From positions 248,001 through 312,000 of the forward strand of contig NZ_CP120683.1 of assembly GCF_030506325.1 (NCBI RefSeq): DNA of 64,000 nucleotides, read 5' to 3'. The notes under the pieces are model-generated. The model made no database searches. It was given only the letters and a program-made list of their open reading frames with translations, and was not told the origin of the DNA. This document shows, piece after piece, positions 17,695 through 28,431 of this stretch. Both the position numbers and the translations under genes were made by a program. Position 1 is the first letter of the stretch. Each line of letters opens with the position of its first letter. This DNA comes from Tunicatimonas pelagia (GTDB taxonomy: Bacteria; Bacteroidota; Bacteroidia; Cytophagales; Cyclobacteriaceae).

Positions 17695-17907
17695 TCAGTT
17701 GAATACTTGGGCAGAAAATCCGGCTTTTTCCACCGCCTCTACCACATCGTGAGCCGAGCCGCTTTGCATCTCAACCGTTAGAACCTTATCGGGATGATCG
17801 GTATCAACTTCCCAGCTTTCAACACTGGTGACTTGGTTGAGATGAGGGGTGACCGCTCGTACGCAGCTACCGCAATTAATATTCGTTTTAAATGTATGTG
17901 TTTTCAT
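17695..17907 (-). CDS. heavy-metal-associated domain protein (CopZ-like)
   Basis: 70 residues, one ferredoxin-like HMA domain with a CxxC copper site in FKTNINCGSCVRAVTPHLN. The usual GMxCxxC is replaced by INCGSC. It lies 5 bases after copA on the same strand, so it is probably a copper chaperone or sensor co-expressed with the pump. Confidence 0.87.
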   Translation of the reverse strand: MKTHTFKTNINCGSCVRAVTPHLNQVTSVESWEVDTDHPDKVLTVEMQSGSAHDVVEAVEKAGFSAQVFN

Positions 17908-17912
17908 AATTT

Positions 17913-20177
17913 TTAGATTTTAGTAGTTCGCAACCGTAGGCTGTTCATGACTACAGAAACTGAACTCAAGGCCATCGCCCCGCCCGCAATCATAGGGTCA
18001 AGCAGGAATCCGTTTAGTGGATACAGCACTCCGGCCGCAATAGGTATTCCGATTACGTTATAAACAAACGCCCAGAACAGATTCTGCCGGATACCTCGCA
18101 CCGTTTTTCGGGATAGGTTCAGCGCTTTAGGAATTGCTTGCAGGTTGGAGGTAGTGATCGTCATCTTGGCTACATCCATCGCTATATCCGAACCCTGTCC
18201 CATTGCGATACTTACATCGGCCTGGGCTAATGCCTGAGAGTCGTTGATGCCATCGCCCACCATCGCTACCGTTTTTCCCTGTTGTTGCAGCTTTTCTACA
18301 AAATCAGCTTTATCTTCGGGCATTACTTCCGCTTGGTAGTGCGCTATGCCCACTGCATTGGCTACAGCCTGAGCAGCTCCCTCACTATCGCCCGTAAACA
18401 TGTGTATCGAGATACCTTGATGCTGCAAATTAGCAATAGCCTTTTTAGATGTTTTTTTCACCGTATCGGCAATGGCGATAATAGCTAACACTTGCTCGCT
18501 GCTTGCAAAAAATACTACGGTCTTGGCCTGGCTATCCAACACTTTGACTCGAGAGCTTATTTCATTGCTAAGTAAAATAGATAGCTCCTGCATTAGTTTT
18601 CGGCTGCCTACCGAGTAGGTTTTTCCGTCGGAAAAAGTTGCCTGCACTCCCCTACCCGTTAAGCTAGTGAAACCGGATAGTTGTGCCAATAGCACTTCTT
18701 CTTGCTGGAGCTTTTTAACCACGGCTTCCGCCAGAGGGTGTTCCGATTGAGCTTCTATTGCCAAAAGAATCGACTTGTTTAGTTCTAGTTTATCTTGGTT
18801 AGTCCATTGTAAATCAGTCACTACGGGTTTACCTTCGGTGATGGTTCCGGTTTTATCTAACACTACCGCATCTACTTGGTGAGCCAACTCCAGGCTTTCA
18901 GCATCTTTAATGAGAATATTATTCTCCGCTCCTCGCCCTACTCCCACCATAATTGCCGTGGGAGTTGCTAACCCTAATGCACAAGGGCAAGCAATAACCA
19001 GCACCGAAATGGCGGCCAACAGCGCATGAGTCAGCGCATTTTCGCCGCCAACCAGCATCCAAACAACGAAAGTAACTATTGCAATGCCCAGTACAATCGG
19101 CACGAAAATTCCGGCAATTTTGTCGACCAATTTCTGAACCGGAGCTTTGCTACCCTGGGCTTCCCGTACCTGCCGAATGATCTGAGATAACCGGGTTTCG
19201 CTACCGATCTTGGTGGCTCGAATACGAAAACTACCTCGTTGATTGATCGTTCCGGCAAAAACCGCTTTACTCGGCAACTTTTCAACCGGTAGTGATTCGC
19301 CGGTTAGCATACTTTCGTCTACGAAAGATTCTCCTTGTACAATTACTCCATCTACTGGAATCTTCTCACCCGGTCGGACGACAACAATATCATCTACTAC
19401 CACCAAAGCGATAGCAATTTCTTCCTCGCGGTTATTACGAATAACCTTTAAGGTTTGCGGTTGCAAGCCTATTAATTTCTTAATAGCGGAAGAAGTATGG
19501 GATTTTGCCCGTTCTTCCAGTAGTTTTCCCAGTAAAATAAAGGTGATAATAACTGTAGCGGCCTCGTAGTACACGTGAGGTTCCAGCCCCTGCTGTGTCC
19601 AGAATTGAGGAAAAAACGTATTAAATAAGCTGAATAGAAAAGCCACTCCGGTGCTGAGAGCTACCAACGTATCCATATTGGCTTGCTTGCGCCGAGCTTG
19701 CTTAAACGCATTAATAAAAAAGCGGCGACCAAACCAAAACAATACCGGAATGCTAAGTGCTAGGGAAAGCCAACGACCGGCTGACCAATCCGAGAAAAAC
19801 ATACCAATAATAAAGACGGGCAACGTAAGTGCCGTAGCTCCTATCGTATCGATCTGGATTTGCCGAAAGTGCTGCCACTGAATATCCTGTTGAATTTCCT
19901 CCGCATTTTCTTCAGCAATTATTAGGTCAAAGCCTACTGCCCGAATAGCATTCTGTAGCGCGGAGGGTGAAAGTGATTCTGCGTAGTCTACCTGTACGGA
20001 GTGGCTAGCAAAATTTACGCTAGCTGAAGTTACTCCTTCGGTATGATTTAACGTAGATTCCACACTAGCCGCACAGCCAGCACAGCTCATACCTGTAATC
20101 GGAAACGTTTTTCGCACCAAAGGATGATTCTTAGCTTGATTTTCTGCCTGTTTATTAGCAATTGTTTCGGTAGTCAT
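17913..20177 (-). CDS. copA: copper-translocating P1B-type ATPase
   Basis: 754 residues, an inner-membrane copper export pump. One N-terminal HMA domain has Cys32 and Cys35 ([10 protein letters not shown]). Eight membrane segments are predicted. The actuator has [11 protein letters not shown]; the ion-binding CPC is at 397-399; phosphorylated Asp441 is in [20 protein letters not shown] and [11 protein letters not shown] follow. CPC plus HMA indicates Cu(I). The 5-base spacing to the small HMA gene indicates an operon. No copper repressor is adjacent. Confidence 0.94.
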   Translation of the reverse strand: MTTETIANKQAENQAKNHPLVRKTFPITGMSCAGCAASVESTLNHTEGVTSASVNFASHSVQVDYAESLSPSALQNAIRAVGFDLIIAEENAEEIQQDIQWQHFRQIQIDTIGATALTLPVFIIGMFFSDWSAGRWLSLALSIPVLFWFGRRFFINAFKQARRKQANMDTLVALSTGVAFLFSLFNTFFPQFWTQQGLEPHVYYEAATVIITFILLGKLLEERAKSHTSSAIKKLIGLQPQTLKVIRNNREEEIAIALVVVDDIVVVRPGEKIPVDGVIVQGESFVDESMLTGESLPVEKLPSKAVFAGTINQRGSFRIRATKIGSETRLSQIIRQVREAQGSKAPVQKLVDKIAGIFVPIVLGIAIVTFVVWMLVGGENALTHALLAAISVLVIACPCALGLATPTAIMVGVGRGAENNILIKDAESLELAHQVDAVVLDKTGTITEGKPVVTDLQWTNQDKLELNKSILLAIEAQSEHPLAEAVVKKLQQEEVLLAQLSGFTSLTGRGVQATFSDGKTYSVGSRKLMQELSILLSNEISSRVKVLDSQAKTVVFFASSEQVLAIIAIADTVKKTSKKAIANLQHQGISIHMFTGDSEGAAQAVANAVGIAHYQAEVMPEDKADFVEKLQQQGKTVAMVGDGINDSQALAQADVSIAMGQGSDIAMDVAKMTITTSNLQAIPKALNLSRKTVRGIRQNLFWAFVYNVIGIPIAAGVLYPLNGFLLDPMIAGGAMALSSVSVVMNSLRLRTTKI

Positions 20178-20286
20178 GCTTATTTTTCTTGGCCATCTCT
20201 ACTACTTTCAAGGTAATTAAACCACACAAAGTTCGATAGTTTATCTACGTTAAACAACTATCACCTCAGCGCGTTCATAGCCGTAT

Positions 20287-22221
20287 ATGACCGAAATTAT
20301 TCAAGAATTACAGCGGCAAATTCAGCTACTACGATTGGAAAAAGAAGCTGATTTAGAATATTATCGCCAGAAGGTGCTGCTGGCCAGCCTGGAAGATCGC
20401 AAGCGCGACGGAGTCTGCTGGTACCCAGTGGTGGTGGAAAGTCAGCGGTACAGCCTGGGAGAGAAACTTATCATTCGAGTGAGGCGTAGCGATGAATCCA
20501 CCAAATCTCACGTTTTTACCTCGGGGAAAATCGTAAGTCTGTTTTCAAATCTTTTCAACGACCGCCCCTCGGTATCTGGGGTGGTGAACGATGTACGCAA
20601 GCATCATATGACGATCACGTTGAACGTTAGTGAGCTACCCTCCTGGATCAACGAAGGTAATTTAGGGGTGGATTTGCTGTTTGATGAGATGGCTTACCGC
20701 GAGATGGAAAAAGCCCTAAAGAAAGTCATTGAAACTAAAGACCCTCGCTTACTAGATTTGCGCTCGGTTCTATTGGGTGAGCAATCGGCTACGTTCACCA
20801 AGGATAGCTTAGGAGGGGCAATAGGTTTGCTCAATGAGAGTCAGAATCAGGCATTGCAACGTATTCGGCAGGCGCAAGATGTTGCTGTAGTACACGGGCC
20901 GCCCGGCACTGGCAAAACAACCACATTGGTTCAATCAATTATTCAGACGGTACAACTGGAAAAACAAGTGCTGGTATGCGCTCCCAGCAATGCTGCCGTT
21001 GATTTATTAACCGAAAAACTGAGTGAACAATCATTAGACGTAGTTCGGCTAGGACATCCGGCTCGGGTAACCGAACAAAACTTAAGTCGCACTATTGATG
21101 CTCAAATTGCACAACACGGATACTACAAAGATCTTAAGGCGTTGCGACGGCGCTCCGAGGAAATGCGTAGCCTAGCCCTGAAGTATAAGCGAAATTTTGG
21201 TCACTCCGAACGTCAGCAGCGAAAACGACTACTCGGAGAAGCTTCCGGACTGCGGAATGAAGCAGAGCAACTGGAGCATTACATTGTAGCTGATATACTA
21301 TCCAAATCGCAAGTGATTGCCTGTACGCTGGTCGGTGCGGCCAATAACCTCATCAAGGGGTTTCGCTGCGATACCGTATTTATTGATGAAGCGGCTCAAG
21401 CTTTGGAAGCGGCCTGCTGGATTCCTATTCAGAAAGCGCAGCGGGTGATATTTGCGGGGGATCATTACCAACTTCCTCCTACCATTAAATCCTTCGCAGC
21501 GGCTCAGCAAGGGTTGAATGTTACTTTATTTGAAAAGTGTATTGATCGGCAAAAGAAATTGGGTAGTCCGGTAGATGCACTCTTACAAATGCAGTACCGA
21601 ATGCACCAGAAGATTATGCAGTTTTCCAGCCATTATTTCTACGACGATCAATTAAAAGCAGCCAGTTCCGTACAAGACATTACTCTGACTGAAAATCAAC
21701 CACCGCTCGCTTTTGTGGATACTGCTGGTTGTGGCTTTAATGAGAAAACCGACCCCGAAACACTCAGCACCTTCAATGAAGAGGAAGGACAACTGCTGCT
21801 GCGTCACTTGAATGCTCTGGTGGAGGATTTGACTCCGCAATTTTTCTTGGAAAACCAGGTTCGTATCGGAATTATTACCCCCTACAAAGCGCAAGTAAAA
21901 TTTCTTACCGAGCATTATCTTTCGTATGAATTGCTGTCGGATATTCAGCCGCTTATTACTATTGATACCGTGGATGCTTTTCAGGGAAGAGAGCGAGAAA
22001 TAATTTACATTAGCCTAGTGCGCTCTAATGCCAAAGGCGAAATCGGCTTTCTTAAAGACATCCGTAGAACCAACGTAGCCATGACTCGAGCCAAGAAAAA
22101 GCTAGTAATTTTCGGCGATAGCGCCACTTTAGGAAATCATCCGTTTTACAGCGAGTTATTGGATTACGTACAACAATCCGACGCTTACCAAAGCGCGTTT
22201 GAGTACATTTATCCCGGCTAA
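20287..22221 (+). CDS. SF1 DNA/RNA helicase, IGHMBP2/Upf1-like
   Basis: 644 residues. An N-terminal beta-barrel region (about 40-150) precedes the motor. Motor motifs are Walker A HGPPGTGKTTTLV with Lys210, Walker B FIDEAAQALE, GDHYQLPPTIKS, YRMH, DTVDAFQGREREIIYISLVRSN and RRTNVAMTRAKKKLVIFGD. An insertion with a charged coiled segment (RRRSEEMRSLALKYKR) follows motif Ia, as in IGHMBP2. It probably remodels nucleic acids in the cytoplasm. It is a single gene with no operon partner. Confidence 0.92.
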   Translation: MTEIIQELQRQIQLLRLEKEADLEYYRQKVLLASLEDRKRDGVCWYPVVVESQRYSLGEKLIIRVRRSDESTKSHVFTSGKIVSLFSNLFNDRPSVSGVVNDVRKHHMTITLNVSELPSWINEGNLGVDLLFDEMAYREMEKALKKVIETKDPRLLDLRSVLLGEQSATFTKDSLGGAIGLLNESQNQALQRIRQAQDVAVVHGPPGTGKTTTLVQSIIQTVQLEKQVLVCAPSNAAVDLLTEKLSEQSLDVVRLGHPARVTEQNLSRTIDAQIAQHGYYKDLKALRRRSEEMRSLALKYKRNFGHSERQQRKRLLGEASGLRNEAEQLEHYIVADILSKSQVIACTLVGAANNLIKGFRCDTVFIDEAAQALEAACWIPIQKAQRVIFAGDHYQLPPTIKSFAAAQQGLNVTLFEKCIDRQKKLGSPVDALLQMQYRMHQKIMQFSSHYFYDDQLKAASSVQDITLTENQPPLAFVDTAGCGFNEKTDPETLSTFNEEEGQLLLRHLNALVEDLTPQFFLENQVRIGIITPYKAQVKFLTEHYLSYELLSDIQPLITIDTVDAFQGREREIIYISLVRSNAKGEIGFLKDIRRTNVAMTRAKKKLVIFGDSATLGNHPFYSELLDYVQQSDAYQSAFEYIYPG

Positions 22222-22285
22222 TTGCTCATATCGTATCACCTGAAAGTAAAGAAGGATGATCGGTGGTTTCCTGGAAACAGAGCAA

Positions 22286-22909
22286 TCATGTCGGGGAATG
22301 ATCTTGCGACGTATCCTGGCTAGAAATTTGATTTTCGGTAAGCGAATCAATAGCCAATTCCCCAATTTCATTGCTTTGAGAAAAATCTTTGGGTAGCGGC
22401 AGTTCCTGAAGATTATTGATACCGAAGTACTCCATAAACTTATCAGATGTTCCGTAGAGTAACGGACGCCCGACTGTTTCGTCTTTCCCTTTAATTTCAA
22501 TCAGCGATTTTTCTAATAGTTTCTGTATAGCGTAATCGCAACCTACTCCTCTTATTTGCTCAATCATTGATTTAGTGATTGGCTGTTTGTAGGCAATTAT
22601 TGAAAGCGTTTCTAAGGCAGCGGTAGAGAGCCTCTTTTTAGATTGTTGCTTTAACAGAATACTGATGCTGGCTTGGTAAGCGGGTTTCGTCAGAAATTGA
22701 TACCCTTCGTTAATCTGAACGATATGATAGGAGTAACGTTCATCTTCGTACTCCTTCACTAAGTTCTGAATTTCAGCAAGTACATCTTCTTGCGAAACTT
22801 CAGTATCGAACATTTCAGTGAGGCAACCAATAATATCGGCCAGGGAAATAGGGCTATCGGCGCAAAAGATAAGCGCTTCAATATGCTTTTGAAGAAAGTT
22901 CAAGGTCAA
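22286..22909 (-). CDS. scpB: SMC-Scp complex subunit ScpB
   Basis: 207 residues. Two winged-helix domains are present, and the family block is clear: LSTAALETLSIIAYKQPITKSMIEQIRGV followed by LLEKSLIEIKGKDETVGRPLLYGTSDKFMEYFGI. ScpB binds the ScpA kleisin and helps SMC condense and segregate chromosomes. The acidic, Ser/Gln-rich C-terminal tail is variable in the phylum. ScpA and SMC are not in the window. It lies 7 bases downstream of the DksA-like gene. Confidence 0.93.
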   Translation of the reverse strand: MTLNFLQKHIEALIFCADSPISLADIIGCLTEMFDTEVSQEDVLAEIQNLVKEYEDERYSYHIVQINEGYQFLTKPAYQASISILLKQQSKKRLSTAALETLSIIAYKQPITKSMIEQIRGVGCDYAIQKLLEKSLIEIKGKDETVGRPLLYGTSDKFMEYFGINNLQELPLPKDFSQSNEIGELAIDSLTENQISSQDTSQDHSPT

Positions 22910-22915
22910 CTAGTT

Positions 22916-23302
22916 TTACTGCTGTTTTAGTTTGGCTTCAATTGAATGGCGGGTGTGAGGAACTGCCCGAAGCCGCTCCTTAGAAATTAGCTTACCCGTA
23001 TCAATACAAATACCGTAAGTTCGGTTCTTGATTCTGGCTTTGGCATTCTCTAACTGAATAATAAACTTCTGCTGACGGGCGGCTAATTGGCTTAAACTCT
23101 CTTTCTCCAATGTATCGGCGCCGTCTTCTAAAAGCTTAGTGTTCCCTACTGTGGTATCGGTGCCATTATCATGAATTCTACTCAGCGATTGTTTAATATT
23201 ATCTAACTCTTCCTTGGCTTTCGCTAATTTACCATCAATAATTTCTTCAAACTCCCCTAACTCTTCATCGGAGTATCGTTTCTTTTCGTGTTGTTGCATC
23301 AT
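22916..23302 (-). CDS. TraR/DksA-family regulator lacking zinc-finger cysteines
   Basis: 128 residues from the ATG at 23302; the frame runs on to a TTG at 23350, but the family starts near MMQQHEKKRYSDEELGEF. A long coiled-coil helical pair is followed by the TraR/DksA segment YGICIDTGKLISKERLRAVPHT. The four zinc Cys of classical DksA are reduced to one, as in many Bacteroidota paralogues. DksA-type proteins act on RNA polymerase in the secondary channel. It probably forms an operon with scpB. Confidence 0.85.
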   Translation of the reverse strand: MMQQHEKKRYSDEELGEFEEIIDGKLAKAKEELDNIKQSLSRIHDNGTDTTVGNTKLLEDGADTLEKESLSQLAARQQKFIIQLENAKARIKNRTYGICIDTGKLISKERLRAVPHTRHSIEAKLKQQ

Positions 23303-23436
23303 TTTAGGATTTAAATCCGATTGGCAGGCAAAATTAATTCTGCCCGCCAATTCTCAAAGCTTCCCACTGTATATTTTTACAATGGCATCAGCTAGCTTAA
23401 AAGTTCGCCAGTGGGTAAAGTATCTCCGAAAAATAC

Positions 23437-24744
23437 CTAGCCAACAGCCACCGGCTTAGGGGCAAAATGCGCTAGCTGCTCCTGGTACAATTGGAATGAA
23501 AGCTGGTCATTCAGAATTTCTATATCATCGAAGGTGATGATTGCATCCTTAGCAACGTCTCTCTTCAATTTTACCCCTTCGGTTAACCCGATGGGCAATA
23601 AATTTTCGGAACGACTAGCCTCGTAGTTTTCACAAACCCCGTAACTCGTATACCCACCAAAGCCATCTAGCGTATCGCCGGCTTTTAGATTCTGTTTGGC
23701 CGCCGTCACCACTTCAACTACTGGCCCGTCTAAAGGTGCCATCACTGCATCGTTGAAATGGAATGTGCGAACAATAGAATTGGGCACTTCAAAAAAGCAT
23801 AAGTGATAAGGGGTGTAAAAGCTATAAAGAGGCCCCTTCCCTAATTTTAAATAGTTTAAGTAATCTTTAGACAGCGGATCATCAGTAGTGGCGAATACAT
23901 AAACCCCCGGACCGGGTTTGGGTCCTACCGCATAATCAACAATACCCCCGAGCGACTTCAGCTCATCAATGTCGTATAGCTGAGTTAGTTCATCAACGTG
24001 ATCGGTTGATCGGAAGGCGTTCATGCCGCGCTTGTTTACCACCATTCCGGTTGCATTAGCTACCGAGGCTTGCTCAAAGGCGATTTTAGTACCATCGGTA
24101 AAAGACGTAATCATATTTACATTCTGACCGGCTTTCTTAGCATACTCAGCCATATCATCCGGATTTTTGTGGAAATCCAAAAAGCCTTTAATATTTCCGG
24201 CTACTAGCGGATCAAACCCTAACCCCTTCACAAACCGATATAAGTTCATGATAACGCCCGGTTGGTCACCATCACTTCCCGTTAAAATCACACCTGATTG
24301 ATCGGCATAGTATTTAAGAATAGGGCCTAGCGTAGCATCTAGTTCGGCGTTGAGCAAAACTACTGGCTTATGGTGTTTAACCGCATTTAAGACTGATGAG
24401 GCGGCGTAATCAATTGTACCCGTGGCCTCTACAATAATATCAACTCCGTCTGCCTCACAAAGAATAGAGGAATGTTGGCAAACCGCATACTGTTCGTGAC
24501 TAATTGCATCGCTAAGCTGGCTAGCATTATTTACAATCGCAACATCGGTAATACCGGCTTGGTGGTAGCAGCCTAGTGCTTTGTCTATAGTACGATTGCT
24601 AATCGCTACTACTTTCATTCCAGATGTATAACGCTCAATCTGGTTAATTAGCCCTTTAGACATGTAGCCAGCACCAATAATTCCCACCCGGATTGGGTTA
24701 CCTATATTTTCTCGAAACTGTAAAGCTTTGTCAGTAATGATCAT
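23437..24744 (-). CDS. NAD(P)-dependent homoserine-dehydrogenase-like oxidoreductase with SAF domain
   Basis: 435 residues. An N-terminal Rossmann fold (VGIIGAGYMSKGLINQIERY) and a homoserine-dehydrogenase-like catalytic region are followed by a C-terminal SAF domain (about 370-420; GLTEGVKLKRDVAKDAIITFDDIEIL). Proteins with this layout are often annotated as homoserine dehydrogenase or SAF-domain proteins and act on sugar-acid or polyol-type substrates. It is not the biosynthetic ThrA/Hom, which ends in an ACT domain. The substrate is unknown. No partner gene is adjacent. Confidence 0.78.
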   Translation of the reverse strand: MIITDKALQFRENIGNPIRVGIIGAGYMSKGLINQIERYTSGMKVVAISNRTIDKALGCYHQAGITDVAIVNNASQLSDAISHEQYAVCQHSSILCEADGVDIIVEATGTIDYAASSVLNAVKHHKPVVLLNAELDATLGPILKYYADQSGVILTGSDGDQPGVIMNLYRFVKGLGFDPLVAGNIKGFLDFHKNPDDMAEYAKKAGQNVNMITSFTDGTKIAFEQASVANATGMVVNKRGMNAFRSTDHVDELTQLYDIDELKSLGGIVDYAVGPKPGPGVYVFATTDDPLSKDYLNYLKLGKGPLYSFYTPYHLCFFEVPNSIVRTFHFNDAVMAPLDGPVVEVVTAAKQNLKAGDTLDGFGGYTSYGVCENYEASRSENLLPIGLTEGVKLKRDVAKDAIITFDDIEILNDQLSFQLYQEQLAHFAPKPVAVG

Positions 24745-25076
24745 TATGAGAGAAATTTGTTTACAAACGCAAGATACATCATAAATGTAATTTTTTCAAA
24801 GAAAATTATAAAAATTAATATAAAATCTATTCAAATGTCTCAAATTGGGAAAATTTCTCTTAAATACTTAGCGTAACGCATAAGTTAGTAGTCATGATTT
24901 CCACATATTTTGCAATTTATTAGCCAAATGAGGGTAAATACTACATACCAGTTAGACATCACTCTAAATCACAAATCGTATTGGTGCTACTGTAATACAA
25001 AAGCATACGGTTATACCGAAACAGCGACTAACAAGGGTATTTAGCTCTACTTCTCTACAATCGGATGCAAAGAATA
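24745..25076. other. AT-rich intergenic region
   Basis: 332 bases between the SAF dehydrogenase promoter and the decayed GDYXXLXY gene. I see no gene, RNA motif, terminator or repeat in it. Confidence 0.45.
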
Positions 25077-25652
25077 CTAATCATCTAAAGCATTTTCAGC
25101 ATACTCCCGAATGGGTATGCCCTCAATCAGCACATCTTTGAGCACTGCTTCGCCTTCTTTAATCATCACCAGCGCATAAGCCTCTGACCCAGTATCCCTT
25201 CTTGCATCTCGTTACATCTGCTCAGCCACAGGGGCTTTAAACTCTTCCATATAGTAGCGATTGAAAGGCAAAATAAGTACCAATCCTTTTTCCGCATGTT
25301 CAACCACATACTCAACTTGAGTAGCTAAATAATCTTGGTCAGTATTTGGCGGAGATTTTAGCGCGGCAGTAAATTTCGCAAAACCTTCTTCGTCGGTGCT
25401 TAATACGGCATACACATCATCGCCCTTCTTCCATTCAGACAAATCTGGTACCGGTACCCGCATTTGCTCAAAGTTGAGGGTAATATATCGGCCTCGAAAA
25501 GGATCGTAAGGGTCAATAGGGGCAGTTTTAAACTTATACTCTGTACCATGCGCAATAATCCCTTCCCGATTCAAAATCATCTTAGCCGGAACGTAGAGTT
25601 GAACCAGAGCAAGAAGAATGAAGAGCAGCAGTACTGTTTTTCTATTCAGCAT
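25077..25652 (-). pseudogene. GDYXXLXY-domain membrane protein interrupted by an in-frame stop
   Basis: The open part (25212-25652, 146 residues) has an N-terminal membrane anchor and the family's core (PIDPYDPFRGRYITLNFEQ, a GDYxxLxY variant). It stops at a TAA after KAPVAEQM. Reading straight through that codon in the same frame gives 44 further sensible residues (starting RDARRDTGSEAYALVMIKEG) to a TAG at 25077, the length expected of the family. One base change (TAC or TAT to TAA) explains this. Its start overlaps the end of the DUF2157 gene by 11 bases, and that gene is also broken. Confidence 0.75.
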
Positions 25653-26672
25653 GGGCTTTGCGCTTTCTTAGCATTCGGTAATTAGTTAGAAAGAAGCCGA
25701 TACCGACTAGTACAAACAAGGTACCGCGCAGAATAAAGCTTAGCCGTTCATCGAAGAAGCGACATAGTACCAGCGCAGCAATGATAAGTAAGCCGTAATT
25801 CAAAACACCCAAATGATCTTGCCGGGCACCTTTTAAAGTAATAGCTATCCCAATTACTAAAATTAACACGTTTACCAACACTACCGCTACGGGCAAGTAT
25901 AACCCAATGATGTAAATAAGAATAAATACTGCAAACACCGGGGCAATAGGCAACAGCGTTCTAACAGACTGATATAAGCGACAAATAACAGTATACCATA
26001 ACCATTTGCCACTGTTCCTAAGCAAATAATCACGGAAAGAGGTAGCAGTAAATCGTGAAAGTAGGTGTAGTTGCTATCGGGGTTGGCCCGATGCAGACGA
26101 TAGTAATAAGGGACGATAAGTAGCAACAGCAACCAATAAAGGTAGGCCGGTGGGGTGATGTACGACCAGTAACTCATCTGCACAGCATAGTAAGTGCTGC
26201 CGATAATATAGAGTAGCGACGTGACCGATGAGCGCAGCAGATATACCAAGGGAAGAGCTAATAACATCCAGGTGAACAAAAAGCTACTCAGATTGCCCGG
26301 GATATTATAAATCTGACTGACCAATGAGATACTCCCCCCGATAGCAAAAAACAAAGATACCGCACCTCCTTCCCTCCAGGCAGTCCTATTGTTACGTTTT
26401 AGTAAGGTAAATACTCCAATGCCCTGCCCCACTAGTAAAGGGAGAAAGGCAAAAATAGTCTTTACTGAGCGTGGGAATACGTCCCAGTTATGGGCAATAA
26501 TTAGGATAATACCCAGCCCTACTAAAATTGCTCCCAGTATCCCGAAGACTACAAACAGGCGATTGCCCGATGCATCGGACTTCCGCCGATAATATTGCCG
26601 TATCTGGGCTTCGGTATCTGCCGATATTACCTCGGCTTCGCGTAGCTCCTGTAGGTCTTTACGCAAACTCAT
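25642..26672 (-). pseudogene. DUF2157 membrane protein broken by a frameshift
   Basis: Two overlapping frames together make one DUF2157 protein. The upstream frame (25887-26672, 261 residues) has the N-terminal helix (KDLQELREAEVISADTEAQI) and many membrane helices, then runs out in an unrelated tail after AYISLLER. The downstream frame (25642-26025) supplies the usual C-terminal membrane end (LPIAPVFAVFILIYIIGLY, DHLGVLNYGLLIIAALVLC, GIGFFLTNYRMLRKRK). A single-base indel near 25955-25975 would rejoin them. DUF2157 and GDYXXLXY genes are usual neighbours, and both are damaged here. Confidence 0.75.
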
Positions 26673-26868
26673 GGGGCTAAAGTTAATAGAACACGGGTAA
26701 AGGTGCCACCTTAATTCTTATTGGTAACGCCCCGAAAGGCAGAACCGTACTGCTGCACTATTCACTAAACCTTCTTAACCTCAATGAAGATCAATATGGT
26801 AATCTATGAATATATGACCGCATTTTACGTTATTGGGGCGAACCGAACCAACTAGGGCGTGTAACCGG

Positions 26869-28317
26869 ATGAAAAAAAACAGACTGAATAAACTTATCAC
26901 TAATACGTGTTCTAAGAAATGGCTCACCAGCCCCTGCTTCATTATTCTTCTTTTTGCACTAGTCGTTATCGGATTTCCTAATCCTGTTGCTGCCCAAATG
27001 CAAGTACAACGCCCCCCGGAAAAAACCCGGATGTTGTTTTTGTTGGATGCTTCCGGCAGTATGTTTGCCGAATGGGGCAATAGCCTACGAATGGACGTAG
27101 CCAAAAATATGCTTATTGATTTGGTAGATTCGCTGCGGGTAGATAACAAATTAGAACTAGCGCTGCGAGTATACGGCCATCAGTTTCATCGCCGATACCA
27201 GAATTGTGAGGATACTAAGTTAGAGATAGGCTTCGCCCAGGGCAACCATAACCGCATTATCGGAAAATTACGGCAGATTCAACCGGCGGGAGTTACTCCA
27301 ATTGCCTATTCGCTAGAGCAAGCGGCTCGCGATTTTCCGATGGATCCCGACTACCGTAACGTGGTAATTATCCTAACCGATGGCATCGAGTCTTGCGGGG
27401 GCGATCCGTGTGCGGTTTCGCTGGCTTTGCAGGAACGACAGATATTTCTGAAACCCTTTGTTATTGGCTTGGGGATTAAAGAAAACTTTGAAAAAGAATT
27501 TGCTTGCGTAGGCCAGTACTTCGATGCCAAAAACCAGCAGGAATTCCGGCAGGTGCTGAATAAAATTCTGAAACAATCGCTGGAAACAACCACCGTGAGT
27601 GTAGAACTGCTCGATCAGGATAAACGCCCTACCGAAACCAACGTAAACGTTACATTTATCAACAACTTCACCAAGGCGGCTCTTTACGATTTTGTGCATT
27701 TCCGAGACCCACGAGGACGCCCCGATTCGGTGATTGTAGATGCGGTACTCTCCTACGATGTAGTGGTGAACACCATTCCTCCGGTAGCCCGGCGCAACGT
27801 TACCTTTGAAGGCGGGCAACACAATGTAGTTTCTATTCAGGCTCCACAGGGAACACTTACCCTGAAGCAACCCGGTCATTCAGAATACGCCCAGGGAGTG
27901 AATGTGCTCGTCCGAAAAGCCGGAAGTCCCGCTATTATTAATGTCCAGCCCTTCTCTCAGACAGAAAAGTACTTGGTGGGTAAGTACGACCTGGAAGTGC
28001 TGACTTTACCCAAAACCTACTTTCGGAACGTATCCATCGCTCAAAGTGAAACCACTGAACTGTCGTTGCCAGGCCCAGGGTTACTGAATGTGAATTTTGT
28101 CAAGCAAGGCATCGGCAGTCTGTATCAACTTAATAAGCAAGGCCAGCAACGTTGGATTATGGATTTTGATAATAACCAAACCCGCATCACCACCGCCATT
28201 CAACCCGGCAAGTATAAGCTGGTGTTCCGAGCCAAAGATGCATTTGGTAGCAAATATACCGAAGCTAAGGATTTTAGCATAAAAACTGGATCTACGGCAA
28301 ATATTAAGTTCTTTTAG
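26869..28317 (+). CDS. secreted VWA-domain protein
   Basis: 482 residues from ATG 26869; an in-frame TTG at 26833 would put a charged extension before the signal peptide. A signal peptide ends at NPVAAQ. The von Willebrand A domain covers about residues 50-240, with metal-site DASGS (Asp60), GVTPIAYSL and LTDGIESCGGDPC. The remainder is beta-rich and unassigned. It is probably periplasmic or surface-bound and protein-binding. No MoxR ATPase or BatA-type partner is adjacent. Confidence 0.85.
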   Translation: MKKNRLNKLITNTCSKKWLTSPCFIILLFALVVIGFPNPVAAQMQVQRPPEKTRMLFLLDASGSMFAEWGNSLRMDVAKNMLIDLVDSLRVDNKLELALRVYGHQFHRRYQNCEDTKLEIGFAQGNHNRIIGKLRQIQPAGVTPIAYSLEQAARDFPMDPDYRNVVIILTDGIESCGGDPCAVSLALQERQIFLKPFVIGLGIKENFEKEFACVGQYFDAKNQQEFRQVLNKILKQSLETTTVSVELLDQDKRPTETNVNVTFINNFTKAALYDFVHFRDPRGRPDSVIVDAVLSYDVVVNTIPPVARRNVTFEGGQHNVVSIQAPQGTLTLKQPGHSEYAQGVNVLVRKAGSPAIINVQPFSQTEKYLVGKYDLEVLTLPKTYFRNVSIAQSETTELSLPGPGLLNVNFVKQGIGSLYQLNKQGQQRWIMDFDNNQTRITTAIQPGKYKLVFRAKDAFGSKYTEAKDFSIKTGSTANIKFF

Positions 28318-28431
28318 CAAAGTACCGTTTACTCATAATCACAAATTCTAGTAACTTGGGCGCAATACGTCTACGTTCAAACTTTTGCGCCCCGCTAGCG
28401 TTCTGATGCTAAAAATTCAATAATACTCCGT

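Noticed and set aside
22156-22500. 114-residue minus frame over scpB
   Set aside because: Overlaps the clear scpB gene in another frame.
23437-24744. Biosynthetic homoserine dehydrogenase (hom)
   Set aside because: It ends in an SAF domain, has no ACT domain and no threonine pathway neighbours.
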